Assembly (NCBI RefSeq): GCF_043290135.1
Contig: NC_134707.1
Span: forward strand, 79,006,987-79,070,986
Source: Rhipicephalus microplus
Taxonomy: Eukaryota; Arthropoda; Arachnida; Ixodida; Ixodidae
Length of the DNA stretch: 64,000 nt
Direction of reading: 5' to 3'
How positions within the stretch are numbered: the first letter of the stretch is position 1; the number at the start of each line of letters is the position of its first letter. Below, one piece after another: positions 10,651-19,950 of this stretch. The translations under genes were made by a program, and so were the position numbers. The notes under the pieces were generated by a model. That model saw only the letters and a program-made list of their open reading frames with translations, was not told the origin of the DNA and ran no database searches.

Positions 10651-12750
10651 TACTGTATTTTCCGGTGTATAAGACGCGTTTTTTTTTCCAAAATTTTCGG
10701 AGGTGCGTCTTATACAACGGTGCGTCTTATACGCACTTTTTTTTTTGGTATTTTTTTTGGAGAAACTCGTGTTGATGCTCATTAGTCTTTTTTTTTAAAC
10801 CACTAGAGCAGTCCAATGCGAATTATGCATCATAATTATAATTACGAACACTCAACGTGCCGGTACTACAGTTTTAAAACAAAACCAAAGTACATAAAAC
10901 GGAAAAATTTAAAAAAGTATGTCGTCGTGCGAGTTCTCAGCTCACTGAAGCTGCGCGAGTTTCGGAGGCTGTACCATAGAGAGCTGTACTCAGTGAGTGA
11001 AATCGGCGTAAGATGGCGATAGGTGCGCGACGGGTTCGGCGGTTTGGTTCGGATTCGGCCGCTACTGCCGCTACCACCGCTACGCTGTCGTTCAGCGAGT
11101 TGGACTAGTCGCCATTTGCAACTTCATTCGTTCGGTTGGTCCGCGCCTTTGTTACCTTCACCTGCAGTATGCCGGGTAAACGGAAAAGTTACACGGCGAA
11201 GTTTAAGCTTGCTGCTGTGAAGTATGCAGAGGACTACGGAAACCGGGCAGCGGGCCGTCATTTCGACGTCACGGAGAAGATGGTCCGCACATGACGACAG
11301 TCGACTGCTAAGCTTCAGGCCATGAAGAGTGACAAGAAAGCTGACCGCGGCAAGAAAGCACGATGGCCAGACCTTGAGCGACGTCTGCACTCATGGATAC
11401 TGGAGCAGCGTGCCCAAGGTAGGGCAATGTCAACGGTGCAGCTGCGTCTCAAAGCGCAGGCGCTAGCTAAGGAGGTGGGCGCCGTTGATTTTGTTGGCGG
11501 GCCGTCCTGGTGCTCCAGATTTATGCGCCGCAAAGCGCTGGCGATGAGGGCCCGCACAAGCATGTGCCAGAATCTGCCAGGAGATTTCAAGGACAAGCTT
11601 GAAAGATTCCAGACTTTTGTTAAGAAAGCCATTGAAGACGATGGCATCGGCAACAGCCATATAATAAACATGGACGAGGTGCCACTTACGTTTGACATCC
11701 CAATGGAAAGGAGTGTGGCACCGAAAGGTGACAAGTCTGTCACCATCAAAACTACCGGCCACGAAAAAGCGCACTTCACGGTTGTGCTGGCATGTTGCGC
11801 CGACAAGCAAAAACTTCCGCCAATGATTATAATCAAGCGGAAGACGATGCCGAAAGAGTCTTTCCTGCCTGGTGTCGTCATAGAAACGAACGTGAAAGGC
11901 TGGATGGACGAAGAGATGATGGGCAAGTGGCTTGAAAAATGCTTTTCTAAGCGACTGGACGGTTTCTTTCATGCGAAGAAGGGCCTCCTGGTATTGGATA
12001 GCATGCGGGCACATATAACGGAGCTCACTTTGAAGCGCATCAAGGCAAAAAACTGCACCGCTGCGGTTATCCCAGGCGGGATGACAAAAATGCTTCAGCC
12101 GTTGGACATCTCGGTGAACTGCAGTTTCAAGGCTATTCTGCGGCGCCTGTGGGAGTCACGGATGTCCGACGGCGAGCATAGCTATACCGCAACTGGACGC
12201 ATGAGGCGTGCTTCGTTTTGCGAGGTCGCAAAGTGGGTGCGCGAAGCCTGGTGTGCGGTGTCACAGGCCACCGTAACTGCGGGGTTCCGCAAGGCAGGCC
12301 TGCTAGCATCCTCAGCCCCTGGCCTCGACGACGACGACAGCAGCAGCAGCAGCGATTCCGAAGAGGAAACAGAGAAAGTCCTAGCGTCACTGCCGCCAGA
12401 GCTCGCTGAACTATTTCAAAGCGCGTCGGAGGACGAGGACTTTGAGGGCTTTGAGGAATAAAATGTTTTCCTGCAGTTGTGCGGAACGTTTCAGTGGGTG
12501 CGCATTATTTTTTCTCACAAGTTCGGTGTAGTATAAGTTTTCTTACGGACTGGCGCTCAGAAACGTAAGTACGGCATTTTACAATGCTCGCTCAACTGCA
12601 CGTTATGAAGTTTCTTTGCGGAAAGTGAGTGAATGTAGGTGCGTCTTATACACCGGTGCGTCTTATATATTAATTTTTGCATGAAAACTTGCGAAAACTG
12701 GGGGGTGCGTCTTATACAAAGGTGCGCTTTATACACCGGAAAATACGGTA
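10651..12750 (+). mobile_element. Inner pogo/Tigger element (element B) nested in element A
   Basis: The left end is tactgtattttccggtgta at 10,651 and the right end caccggaaaatacggta at 12,750; these are inverted repeats with flanking TA (10,651-10,652 and 12,749-12,750). Both ends carry gtgcgtcttatac motifs. Element B lies in opposite orientation to element A and its termini closely match those of A. It inserted between A's transposase gene and A's right terminus, leaving only 76 bp of A on the far side. Confidence 0.9.
11169..12461 (+). pseudogene. Tigger/pogo transposase of element B, one nonsense codon
   Basis: The frame runs from ATG 11,169-11,171 to TAA 12,459-12,461 with a single in-frame stop, TGA 11,292-11,294, where element A has tryptophan (DW in A). 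A TGG to TGA change is the simplest explanation. The N-terminal Brinker-like HTH (SYTAKFKLAAVKYAED), the central KARWPDLER region and the three catalytic aspartates are present (NMDEVPLTFD, LVLDSMRAHI, MLQPLDISVN). The C-terminus is acidic (DDDDSSSSSDSEEE). Translation from M at 11,322 would lack the DNA-binding head. Confidence 0.85.
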
Positions 12751-12826
12751 AGTCGCATCGTTGTATAAGACGCACCCACGAAAAATTCAGAAAAAAAACG
12801 CGACTTATACACCGAAAAAAACGGTA

Positions 12827-12977
12827 GCTCCCAGCACTCAGCGAGCTTCTCCGCATCCGCGCCAGAATCCTTAACCGCCTGTATTAAAAATGGCTTTCTA
12901 TGTATAGTCGCAACCTCAATCCCCAGCTCCTGGCACAACAGCACTAAATGCGGTTTCCTCAATTTGTTCAAGGCCAT
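12827..12977 (-). pseudogene. Gag N-terminus of the Gmr1-like element
   Basis: From ATG 12,977 the frame reads MALNKLRKPHLVLLCQELGI and continues about 50 codons to the Tigger insertion point at 12,826. The helical start, with an LxxLCxExGIEV pattern, is typical of this tick gag family as I recall it. The frame resumes at 8,642. Confidence 0.75.
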
Positions 12978-13164
12978 GGTCACCCCGTGCAGACTTCCGT
13001 TGCTCAAACTGCCGTGAAGGTACCTCTGATAAACCTTATCCTTCACAAAGCAGCAACTAATCTACCCTTTTGGATAAACATCACCATCTATCCAAAACAC
13101 CTGGCAGAATCTCTACGGAAAGTGAGCACTCACCAGCATCGGTACCAGAAAAGAACACAAACCG

Positions 13165-13183
13165 ATCCCGCCGCTGCCAACCA
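13165..13183 (-). promoter_or_regulatory. Putative primer-binding site
   Basis: On the minus strand, TGGTTGGCAGCGGCGGGAT begins two bases after the inferred 5' LTR end (CA at 13,186-13,187). A start of TGG is expected, since it pairs with a tRNA 3' CCA. I did not assign the tRNA. Confidence 0.55.
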
Positions 13184-13185
13184 GT

Positions 13186-13595
13186 TGATATGCTCGGGGA
13201 GGGGCTGAGGCTGCCACCCAGGATCCGGCGAAGGACGACTCTTTCGACGCGTCTCACAAACAAGTAGAAGATGCGTTTAATTTACATATTTGCAAGAGAA
13301 GTACATTGCAACGAGAGCGTACAGACGTGCCCTTCCATCACAAGGGCCCAGAGCGCACTCGAGACAAGCAGGCCAGCGAAGTCCAGAGAGAGAGCCCAGC
13401 GCACTCCCGACACGCTCCTTTTATAGCCGTCCGTGCAAGCGCTAGACGCAGACTGCGTACAGCAGGCCTGCCGTTGCGCGTTCCTCGCAGCGCGCCAAGA
13501 GATTTCCCGCGTTCCTGTGGAACACGGACAGCGTATGGCAGGTACGCCGATGAGCGTCCCTTGCATGCCGGTTCCTTCTATTGCCGGTCATGACA
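13186..13595 (-). repeat. 5' LTR of the Gmr1-like element
   Basis: The LTR starts TGTCATGACCGG at 13,595 (minus strand) and its first 156 bp repeat positions 1-156. A TATA-like ctataaaagg lies at about 13,417-13,426 and an aattaaa polyadenylation-like motif near 13,274. The 3' boundary is inferred from CA two bases before the primer-binding site, giving about 410 bp. Confidence 0.75.
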
Positions 13596-13824
13596 ACATG
13601 CTCAAACGTTAGGCCTCTTCTACACTACACACTGACATGTTTGGGTGCTTGGTTTTGCAGGCATGCCCGGTAATAAACGCGCTCATGCGTTGGCCCTAGA
13701 AATGACCCTTCGGACCACCGTGGATGCCTCGGCCAACACCTCCCATACTCTTTTTTCCTACTTAGAGAAGGACTGTCTAGCAAATATCACTTTGTAGTTT
13801 TTAATTATTAACCTGGCCTTAAGT
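13596..13824. other. No gene seen
   Basis: This stretch links the 5' LTR to a Helitron fragment. It has a pyrimidine run followed by ttttgcag near 13,660, resembling a splice acceptor, but no coding region I recognise. Confidence 0.4.
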
Positions 13825-14505
13825 TTGAAAGCCCATTCAGCTTCTTCAGAGGTTGGCTCGCTGGCCATTGCCGCGTTGCAGCGCGCGTTTCCCGCCGCAA
13901 CCGCCGAGGATTTTAAGGTTTGCTCGAATTTCGAAGATTCTCTGACGGGCGGCAAGGTACCTTTTATGAGCGTTTCAAATGATTACAAGTATCAACCGAA
14001 ACCAAACTTGCCTCCTCTAAATCCAGTAGAAGAACGCCTTATTGCACCTCGTTTACCCTTCATGTGTATCAGAAGATCGACGCATGAAAAAGGCCAATAC
14101 GGCATCAAGGGGCAAGTATTCGACGTTCCTATAAGCGTTCCCAACACGGTTCAATTCCTGCCTTGTGACATTCCGGAGGACATGGCAATCTACGTTCATC
14201 TCAAGCGCCGGCTCGTGTCCAAAGCGTCATACAAGAAGGGCCTGCCTGGTTACTTAAAGCAACATACATGCCTGGCCTAAAAATCTTGAAAACACTCCCC
14301 GGTATAAGTACCTCAACATCAAAATTGACTGGAACCGTCTCGGCAAATTCAACGACAATACCGGCGGCTCAGGCGGCAACGTGGAATGCGACGTCGACGA
14401 GATTGAGCAAGTGCCAGAGGTTACCAATCTCGACGACCCCATGCAAGCAACGATCGCTCTTAACACGATGTCTTATTCCATGATCTTTGACGGTTTCACG
14501 GTTTA
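13825..14505 (+). pseudogene. Helitron replicase/helicase fragment (DUF6570-like)
   Basis: The frame at 13,825-14,280 carries the stretch LPPLNPVEERLIAPRLPFM, then GQYGIKGQVFDVP and VPNTVQFLPCDIPED. I recognise this as the N-terminal part of arthropod Helitron Rep/helicase proteins (the DUF6570 region). After a frame break near 14,270 the same protein continues in another frame (LNIKIDWNRLGKFND, 14,300-14,505). No Rep HUH motif or helicase motif is present, so this is a decayed fragment. Confidence 0.7.
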
Positions 14506-14585
14506 ACCGATGATTACTTTCAGGAGCTTTGCCCAATCTCATCATCATTCACATTGTGGGTCTGCCTTCAATTTTTTATGCTTTT
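14495..14585 (-). repeat. Block shared with 19,951-20,035
   Basis: A stretch including gatgattactt(t/c)caggagctt and tcatcatcattcac is repeated at 19,951-20,035 with few substitutions. At the second site its minus strand reads as the end of a gypsy gag remnant. Both copies directly follow Helitron-derived sequence. Confidence 0.7.
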
Positions 14586-14910
14586 CGACACAGCCTTGAT
14601 GTTAATGTCCACAAATGCCAGGCAGTTTAGTGGTCTTACTGCAGCCACTGTATGGACATTTTCATTTCTTGTGAAACACAAGCTTATGCTGGTGCATCTG
14701 GAGAGCATCAGCAGGTGCCAGGCCATCTTTGAAGTAATTGTGGAATGTAGACAGTCTGTCTGAAGAGCCCCGTAGCTGGTGAGTTCCATCAGTGCAGTTC
14801 AGCTGGTGATTATGAATGTCCCCTAGCTGAATGATGGTGCACAAAGAATGCTCCCCCTTCAATAAAGAGGGGTTGTTCTTTTTTGTGCTGTTCATCACAG
14901 CTTTGATCAA
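14586..14910 (-). pseudogene. Possible Mutator/FAR1-like transposase fragment
   Basis: The minus strand holds IHNHQLNCTDGTHQLRGSS followed by a YFKDGLAPADALQMH-like stretch. This resembles the HNH..., F..G.sPasAl pattern upstream of the MULE domain in ZSWIM/FAR1-like proteins. Only about 80 residues are open and no catalytic residues are seen. Imperfectly repeated sequence follows to about 15,000. The call is tentative. Confidence 0.4.
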
Positions 14911-15014
14911 ATGCCAGAGAATTTGTAAAGTTTACGCCAGCAGTCTTATTGCAGCTACTGTGCCTGCATCTCCTCTTCTTTAGAAATCATTTCATGTGAA
15001 TTCATTTCTTTTAT

Positions 15015-15443
15015 GGCGCTTTAGCTCCGTTCGGTCTGATCTATGGCCGCGAAGTCACAACAACGTTGGACGCCATGTTGCCACATGAGTGTGACGACAA
15101 CCTTGTACACGACGAAGAATTCACTCAGCGCGCCGCTGAAGCCAGACAGCTCGCACGCATGCGCATGTGTCATCAGCAGCAGCAAGATGCACAATGCTAC
15201 GACACCCGACACAAGTTTATTAGCTACACCCCAGGCGACAAAGTCTGGGTCTGGGATCCAGTACGTCGACATGGACTGTCTGAAAAAACTGCTAAGATGG
15301 TACTTTGGCCTATACAGCATCGCGCGACGCTTGAATGATGTGAATTACGTAGTTGTTCCCGACACTGATTGTAGTTCTAAGGGCCAAAAGCATTTACCCG
15401 AAGTCGTGCACGTCGTGCGTATGAAACCGTATTTATCGAGTTA
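15015..15443 (+). pseudogene. Gypsy integrase C-terminal fragment
   Basis: The plus strand encodes LDAMLPHECDDN-like sequence, then EEFTQRAAEARQLAR and YTPGDKVWVWDP. These are clearly homologous to the end of integrase in the gypsy element at 27.8-28.1 kb (DAMLPNVTDEEN, AEEARQLARLR, YQPGERVWMW). A frame change near 15,310 leads to a tail ending in EVVHVVRMKPY. The rest of that element is absent here. Confidence 0.8.
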
Positions 15444-15850
15444 ATAAGCTCCCGGTTACTGTTTTAGTATGACCACTTCATACGCTTGGTGGAGCACCTA
15501 AGGTGCGCATTGGGACGATGCCTCTTTCGGGGGGAGGCAAATGTCACGTGCTTGCTCAAGAAAGACGATGGCAGTTGTGCATGTGCCAGGAAGGTTTATG
15601 AAATGAACGAAAAAGAAGAACTCGCTTGTGCATTCCAATTTAAAGATCGACCTGCTTCTGGTGTCTCAATCTCTGCGGCAAGACCTCTGTTTTGACGTCG
15701 TGACAATATTGTATGCTTACGTCACGATGGTACTGTTTTCTTAGTTCTGTGCAGATTCAGTGCACGACCGGCATATTAAGTGGCACTGGACTCCACACAG
15801 TGAGGAATGCAAGAATGGGCATGTTGTAGTTAAAAGCATGCTGTGGCAAA
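15444..15850. other. No gene seen
   Basis: No recognisable coding region, repeat or RNA gene was found. A 70-codon plus-strand frame at 15,486-15,695 has no recognisable motif. Confidence 0.4.
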
Positions 15851-16121
15851 TATTTTTGTACCTCCGCCTCGCCGTGGTGGTCTAGTGGCTAAGGTACTCG
15901 GCTGCTGACCCGCAGTTCGCCGGATGGTATCCCGGCTGCGGCGGCTGCATTTCCGATGGAGGCGGAAATGTTGAAGGCCCGTGTGCTCAGATTTGGGTGC
16001 ACGTTAAAGAAACCCAGGTGGTCGAAATTTCCGGAGCCCTGCACTACGGCGTCTCTCATAATCATATGGTGGTTTCGGGACGTTAAACCCCACATATTAA
16101 TCAATTATTTTTGTACCTCCG
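15851..16121 (+). mobile_element. Ruka-like tRNA-derived SINE with 16-bp target duplication
   Basis: The SINE body (15,867-16,105, 239 bp) is bounded by exact copies of tatttttgtacctccg (15,851-15,866 and 16,106-16,121). The head is tRNA-like: an A-box-like tggtctagtgg and a degenerate B box near gttcgccggatgg. The tail has cacgttaaagaaacccaggt, tttccggagccctgcactac and cgttaaacccc. From memory this matches the Ruka SINE of ticks. A perfect target duplication suggests a relatively recent insertion. Confidence 0.85.
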
Positions 16122-16139
16122 ACATCAAAAATCTAAGCC

Positions 16140-16446
16140 TGTAATGCGAGGTTCTTTTTCTAATGTTCAAAAGAGCTCTCTAGGTGTGAACCTCCGAGAG
16201 TCTCCATGAAAGACGAAACGGTTTGTAACAACGAAACCCACACAAAAGTTTAATTAAAAGGCAAAAAGACAAAAATGTCCTACAACACCGGAACACTTAA
16301 TAAAAAGTTGACTGGTTGCAGTAAAACCTTTCTAATTACAAACAAAACACCAGTTCACTTGATACATCTAAACTACACAGTCCGAATGCAGGTGACTGAC
16401 AGAGTAGTGCGAGATATCTGTTCGGTCTCACCAACTCATTGACGGC
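16140..16446 (-). repeat. LTR-like direct repeat, 3' copy
   Basis: Starting tgtaatgcgaggttctttt, this block matches 20,830-21,136 in the same orientation and at the same length, with about 12% substitutions by eye. On the minus strand it ends in ACA. The distal copy is followed by a primer-binding-like site, so I interpret the pair as LTRs of a decayed minus-strand retrotransposon. Confidence 0.7.
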
Positions 16447-17062
16447 ATAGCGACGCTTAACGAACCGACGATGGCTCCGGCTTTAGGAGCGGGCACGGGC
16501 TGGCTGGCGGCGATGTGCAGACACTGGCTGGTGGCGACGCATAAAGGAACCAGGGTCTATCTGGTCAGGAAGCTGGATGCACAGCTCAGCCCTGTAGCTT
16601 GAAGGCTGTACCTCGCCTGCCGGCACTGACGTTGCAGGCCTTGGGCAGGAGTTCAGGACCCGACGGCCACGGTCCTCTTGAGTGGGAATGTGTCGACAGG
16701 AGGCCCCGGCAGGTGGAAGTCTTCCAAGCTCGGGTCCGACACCCGACAGCCCATATTCAGCGCCCGGACCAGTGACGACCTTCCCATGCCCACGTTCTCT
16801 TCGAACTCTCTTTGCTCTTCTCTGGCTCAGAATCTTCTCTCCCAGTCTGGCCCACTTGTCCAGATCTAATTTGTGATGCTGCAGGTGCGTGTTTCCCAGA
16901 CGTTGGCTCCTGGAATCTCGGTGTTCCTTGACCATTGTATATCTTCTTTTCTCTCTTGCTGACGCCAGGCCTCGTGTCCTCGCCATCTCGCACATGATGT
17001 CATCAACTTCATCTTCGTTTATGTCTCAGCCACCGTTCGTGTGCGCTCTTCGTTATTATCTT
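16447..17062. other. Insertion of unknown origin within the 3' LTR copy
   Basis: The distal copy continues after 21,136 with sequence whose counterpart here resumes only at about 17,063 (ttcaaaggtgggcacttcaaa against ttcaaaggcgagcacctcaaa). The intervening 600 bp are therefore probably an insertion. A 170-codon minus-strand frame (16,483-16,995) is arginine- and proline-rich and not recognised. Confidence 0.4.
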
Positions 17063-17516
17063 GTTATGCACTTTTCAAAGGTGGGCACTTCAAACAGGCA
17101 CACTTATCACTCAGGCCCCCTTTTCATTCAATTGTTTTTTAAGCAAAAATAAAAAACAGCCATTGAGTGTGCATTTTGCACTACACCTTAATGTTGCCGC
17201 ATATATGTCCATCTCGCAGTTCACTACACATCGTCCAAATGTTCACAAATTGAAACACTAAGTTTCGCGAAGGGGAAAAAATACGGAAACACATTCAATC
17301 GATTGTGAAAGTCCTTACACACACCCAAGTTAAGCTGTTCATTACACCACCCCCTTTTTTATTTGCATATGTGTACCCTGTCATGCCAAAGAACTATACA
17401 TGAAGTCACACGTCACATTGCATTCAAGTTCATAACTTTAACTATATACAAGAAATACTATTTCATGGTCTGCTATCAATATCCAAAAGAAGCCACCAGT
17501 AATTCGTACTAGATGC
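17063..17516. other. No gene seen
   Basis: After about 60 bp of LTR-like similarity, this stretch is AT-rich and non-coding. I see no recognisable feature. Confidence 0.4.
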
Positions 17517-18383
17517 TTAAGTTATGGCGTCCCTAACAAGAATCTTAACAGCCCTAACCCTTCGACAAAAAGCAATAGCTGGACGGCCTTGGAACAATGT
17601 TTTCTTGTAGTGTCGCCTGGATTTACAGCTGTGGATCGTCAGACGCTTAACGACCAAATCGCTAGCATGAACACTCGCATGCCTGCCATGCAGTTGGAGG
17701 CGTAGCTTCCAGGCGCACCAGTTCCTGAGCATCTTTATAACTGCGTCTTTTCGCCTGGATTTACAGCTGTGGATCGTCAGACGCTTAACGACCAAATCGC
17801 TAGCATGAACACTCGCATGCCTGCCATGCAGTTGGAGGCGTAGCTTCCAGGCGCACCAGTTCCTGAGCATCTTTATAACTGCGTCTTTTCTGAGAACACC
17901 TAGCTTTGAGTCGTACGCTTCTAATGAATCAGTTCCCTTAAACAAAGTGACTCCTACATTCAAAGACACCAAATGGGACAAGTCAGCTTCCTTACTGCTC
18001 CAACAACAATCGATTGGTGAAGCAATCTTTCCTCGATGACTTTCCATCAGATCAGCTGTTTCTCCTAATTGTTGTTCTGCCTTGTGAACCATTCCGTCCG
18101 ATTCATATTGCCGGCCATCGTTATTACATAGTGAGCACGACACTTCAGACTCTATTCTCGGTTCTTCAGCTAGTGCTTCAACATTTCGCTCCAGTTCTCC
18201 CGGACAACTCGCTTCCGCGTTTACCTGAGGCGTTAACCTCGCTCCATTTCTAGGACATTTGTTCACAGGGCCCTCTGCCATACCAGTGTCCTTTGATATT
18301 ACGTCCAGCAGTACAGAAGTATCAGCACTGACTGGAACGCTCTTAAATTTTAGGGGCGAAGCTCCTTGAAGGCACCTGTTCAT
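17517..18383 (-). CDS. Unrecognised 288-residue reading frame with internal duplication
   Basis: A minus-strand frame of 288 residues lies between the LTR-like repeats, in the position a 3' gene of that retrotransposon would occupy. I do not recognise it. The N-terminal two thirds are acidic and serine-rich. The C-terminal part is basic with cysteines, and a 46-residue block beginning KDAVIKMLRNWCAWKLRLQL occurs twice in tandem because of an exact 138-bp duplication. The region between it and the gag remnant is Helitron debris. It may be a fragment of a retrotransposon protein and need not be functional. Confidence 0.35.
   Translation of the reverse strand: MNRCLQGASPLKFKSVPVSADTSVLLDVISKDTGMAEGPVNKCPRNGARLTPQVNAEASCPGELERNVEALAEEPRIESEVSCSLCNNDGRQYESDGMVHKAEQQLGETADLMESHRGKIASPIDCCWSSKEADLSHLVSLNVGVTLFKGTDSLEAYDSKLGVLRKDAVIKMLRNWCAWKLRLQLHGRHASVHASDLVVKRLTIHSCKSRRKDAVIKMLRNWCAWKLRLQLHGRHASVHASDLVVKRLTIHSCKSRRHYKKTLFQGRPAIAFCRRVRAVKILVRDAIT
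17613..17888. repeat. Perfect tandem duplication, 2 x 138 bp
   Basis: Copies at 17,613-17,750 and 17,751-17,888 are identical as read by eye. The unit is 46 codons, so the overlapping minus-strand frame stays open. Confidence 0.95.
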
Positions 18384-18681
18384 CCCTCGTCATAGTGCGT
18401 AGCATGTCTTACGCTTTGACCTGCAAGGTGGTGCCGATGAAAGATTTCTCCTGTGCGTTGTTGAAAATTGAAAAATTCGCAGCATGCACGTTAAGTAAAA
18501 GGCAAATTCTTTTGTCGCTCATTCCCCATTAGCAGCCAATGGCATCTTTCAGTAGGAAAACGAAAAGACGCCAGCTGCTTAACGAAAGCAGGCGTTTTCT
18601 AAAGCAATGGTTTTATAATCGCGCTACAGGTTTGCAATTAACGATGCTCGTTGCCGTCGGTGTGTGCTCGTATAGATAAGG
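18384..18681. other. No gene seen
   Basis: No recognisable coding region. The sequence leads into a Helitron-derived segment. Confidence 0.4.
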
Positions 18682-19260
18682 ATGCCGAAAGGCGGATGCG
18701 CAAGCAGCAGCGGTGCGCGCGCTCGCAGACAGGACCCTGAAGAGCCCGAGAGGCAGAAGCGCGCCAGGAAGCTGCGCGACATCACCGCCAAGATCCTGCA
18801 GTACAGGAGCAAGAAGCTGCGTCGGCAAGATCCCGCCATACGGGAACAAGAAGCTGCAGCGGCACGTCGGGGTTCGCAAGATCCTTCCGTACGGGAACAA
18901 GGAGCCGCATCAGCAAGGCAGTGTTGCGAAGCAGATCTTGAAAACGTTCAACAATGGGCAGTGGCGAGAAAGCGCTTTTTTCCTCCCGGCTGGTGGTGTT
19001 GCAATTTATGTAAAGCAAGACATCACCGCCAAGATCCTGCAGTACAGGAGCAAGAAGCTGCGTCGGCAAGATCCCGCCATACGGGAACAAGAAGCTGCAG
19101 CGGCACGTCGGGGTTCGCAAGATCCTTCCGTACGGGAACAAGGAGCCGCATCAGCAAGGCAGTGTTGCGAAGCAGATCTTGAAAACGTTCAACAATGGGC
19201 AGTGGCGAGAAAGCGCTTTTTTCCTCCCTGCTGGTGGTGTTGCAATTTATGTAAAGCAAG
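18682..19260 (+). pseudogene. Helitron ORF N-terminus with STPR-like repeats and endonuclease start
   Basis: The plus strand starts MPKGG and has alanine/arginine-rich units of the type QDPAIREQEAAAARR. I recognise these as the STPR-like repeats at the N-terminus of tick Helitron proteins. The segment then reads GGVAIYVKQ, resembling the start of the endonuclease found in Helentron-type elements. A 241-bp tandem duplication and frame changes disrupt it. The following EN-like piece at 19.3 kb fits the same protein. Confidence 0.6.
18778..19259. repeat. Tandem duplication, 2 x 241 bp
   Basis: Copies start at 18,778 and 19,019 and differ at about one position (cccggctgg against ccctgctgg). The period is not a multiple of three, so it breaks the reading frame. 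Confidence 0.95.
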
Positions 19261-19333
19261 CCGAAGAAGCTTGAGATATGCAACTAGCACTCTGCACACA
19301 GAGCGACGATGGAGAAAGTGCTGCAATCGACTT

Positions 19334-19389
19334 AATTGGCATCACCGTCTTGATACTGTACAATTGGCATCACCGTCTTGATACTGTAC
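19334..19389. repeat. Tandem duplication, 2 x 28 bp
   Basis: The unit starting aattggcatcaccgtcttga occurs at 19,334 and 19,362 without mismatches. Confidence 0.95.
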
Positions 19390-19442
19390 TTGGAACCAAA
19401 TCTTCCAATTGAAGACATCAAACTGTTCATCGACGGACACAT

Positions 19443-19776
19443 GTGTATATACCAGAAGTCAAAACCTTTCATGCTCGTCAGTGACTTCAACGTTGCACAG
19501 GCCCCAACAAACATTGGTTGATGCATCACATGTTAGAAAAGTACGGACTCAAATGCATCTCCTTTGAAAACCCCAACCCAGCCACCATCAGAAGCACCTG
19601 CATGTACTTGTGTATATACCAGAAGTCAAAACCTTTCATGCTTGTCGGTGACTTCAACGTTGCACAGGCCCCAACAAACATTGGTTGATGCATCACATGT
19701 TAGAAAAGTATGGACTCAAATGCATCTCCTTTGAAAACCACAACCCAGCCACCATCAAAAGCACCTGCATGTACTT
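19443..19776. repeat. Tandem duplication, 2 x 167 bp
   Basis: Copies start at 19,443 and 19,610 and differ at about six positions. The duplication includes the GDFN motif of the endonuclease-like fragment. Confidence 0.95.
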
Positions 19777-19950
19777 AGCGTTTGCCAAGTTTCATCTGCA
19801 ACCAGTGCAAGAACCTGTTAGCTTGCGTTTCACCGACCACAAAGCAGTCATAATGAAAGGACAACGGAAACCAGCGATAAAAGTTTGATAAAACATTGCA
19901 TTCATCGTTTCACGTCGCTTTTATCGGGCGAATTAACGGAAGAAATTTCA

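Larger units (their letters stand above)
8643..12826 (-). mobile_element. Outer pogo/Tigger element (element A) inserted in gag
   Basis: Terminal inverted repeats start with taccgtattttccgg at 8,643 and end with accgaaaaaaacggta at 12,826. The TA dinucleotides at 8,643-8,644 and 12,825-12,826 are the target duplication typical of Tc1/mariner/pogo elements. The gag reading frame resumes precisely on either side. Subterminal motifs of the type gtataagacgcac recur at both ends. The element is split by a related element at 10,651-12,750. Confidence 0.9.
1..13595 (-). mobile_element. Gmr1-like Ty3/gypsy LTR retrotransposon, interrupted by nested DNA transposons
   Basis: A single minus-strand retrotransposon runs from a 5' LTR (13,186-13,595) to a 3' LTR cut by the window edge (1-156). 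The matching LTR ends show about 90% identity by eye. Read 5' to 3', the internal part encodes gag with a SCAN-like capsid and CCHC knuckle, a protease, integrase, reverse transcriptase and RNase H. Integrase before RT is known from the Gmr1-like group of Ty3/gypsy elements; ordinary gypsy elements have it last. Two DNA transposons interrupt the element: a P-type element at about 3.65-7.24 kb and a Tigger at 8,643-12,826. Without them it would be about 5.8 kb plus the missing LTR remainder. Several frameshifts make it non-functional. Confidence 0.85.
19330..19888 (+). pseudogene. Endonuclease-like (EEP) fragment of a Helitron
   Basis: The plus strand reads LEPNLPIEDIKLFIDGH, then KPFMLVGDFNVAQAP. 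This is the conserved GDFN motif of exonuclease-endonuclease-phosphatase domains. YGLKCISFENHNPATIKSTC and a terminal FTDHKAVIM follow, the last equivalent to the catalytic SDH box. A 167-bp tandem duplication repeats the GDFN block (the first copy has SDFN), and a stop interrupts it. Endonuclease domains of this kind accompany Helentron-type Helitrons. Confidence 0.6.

Noticed and set aside
15867..15945. A tRNA gene
   Set aside because: The A box is good but the B box is degenerate and no cloverleaf closes; with the tail and 16-bp duplications it is a SINE head.
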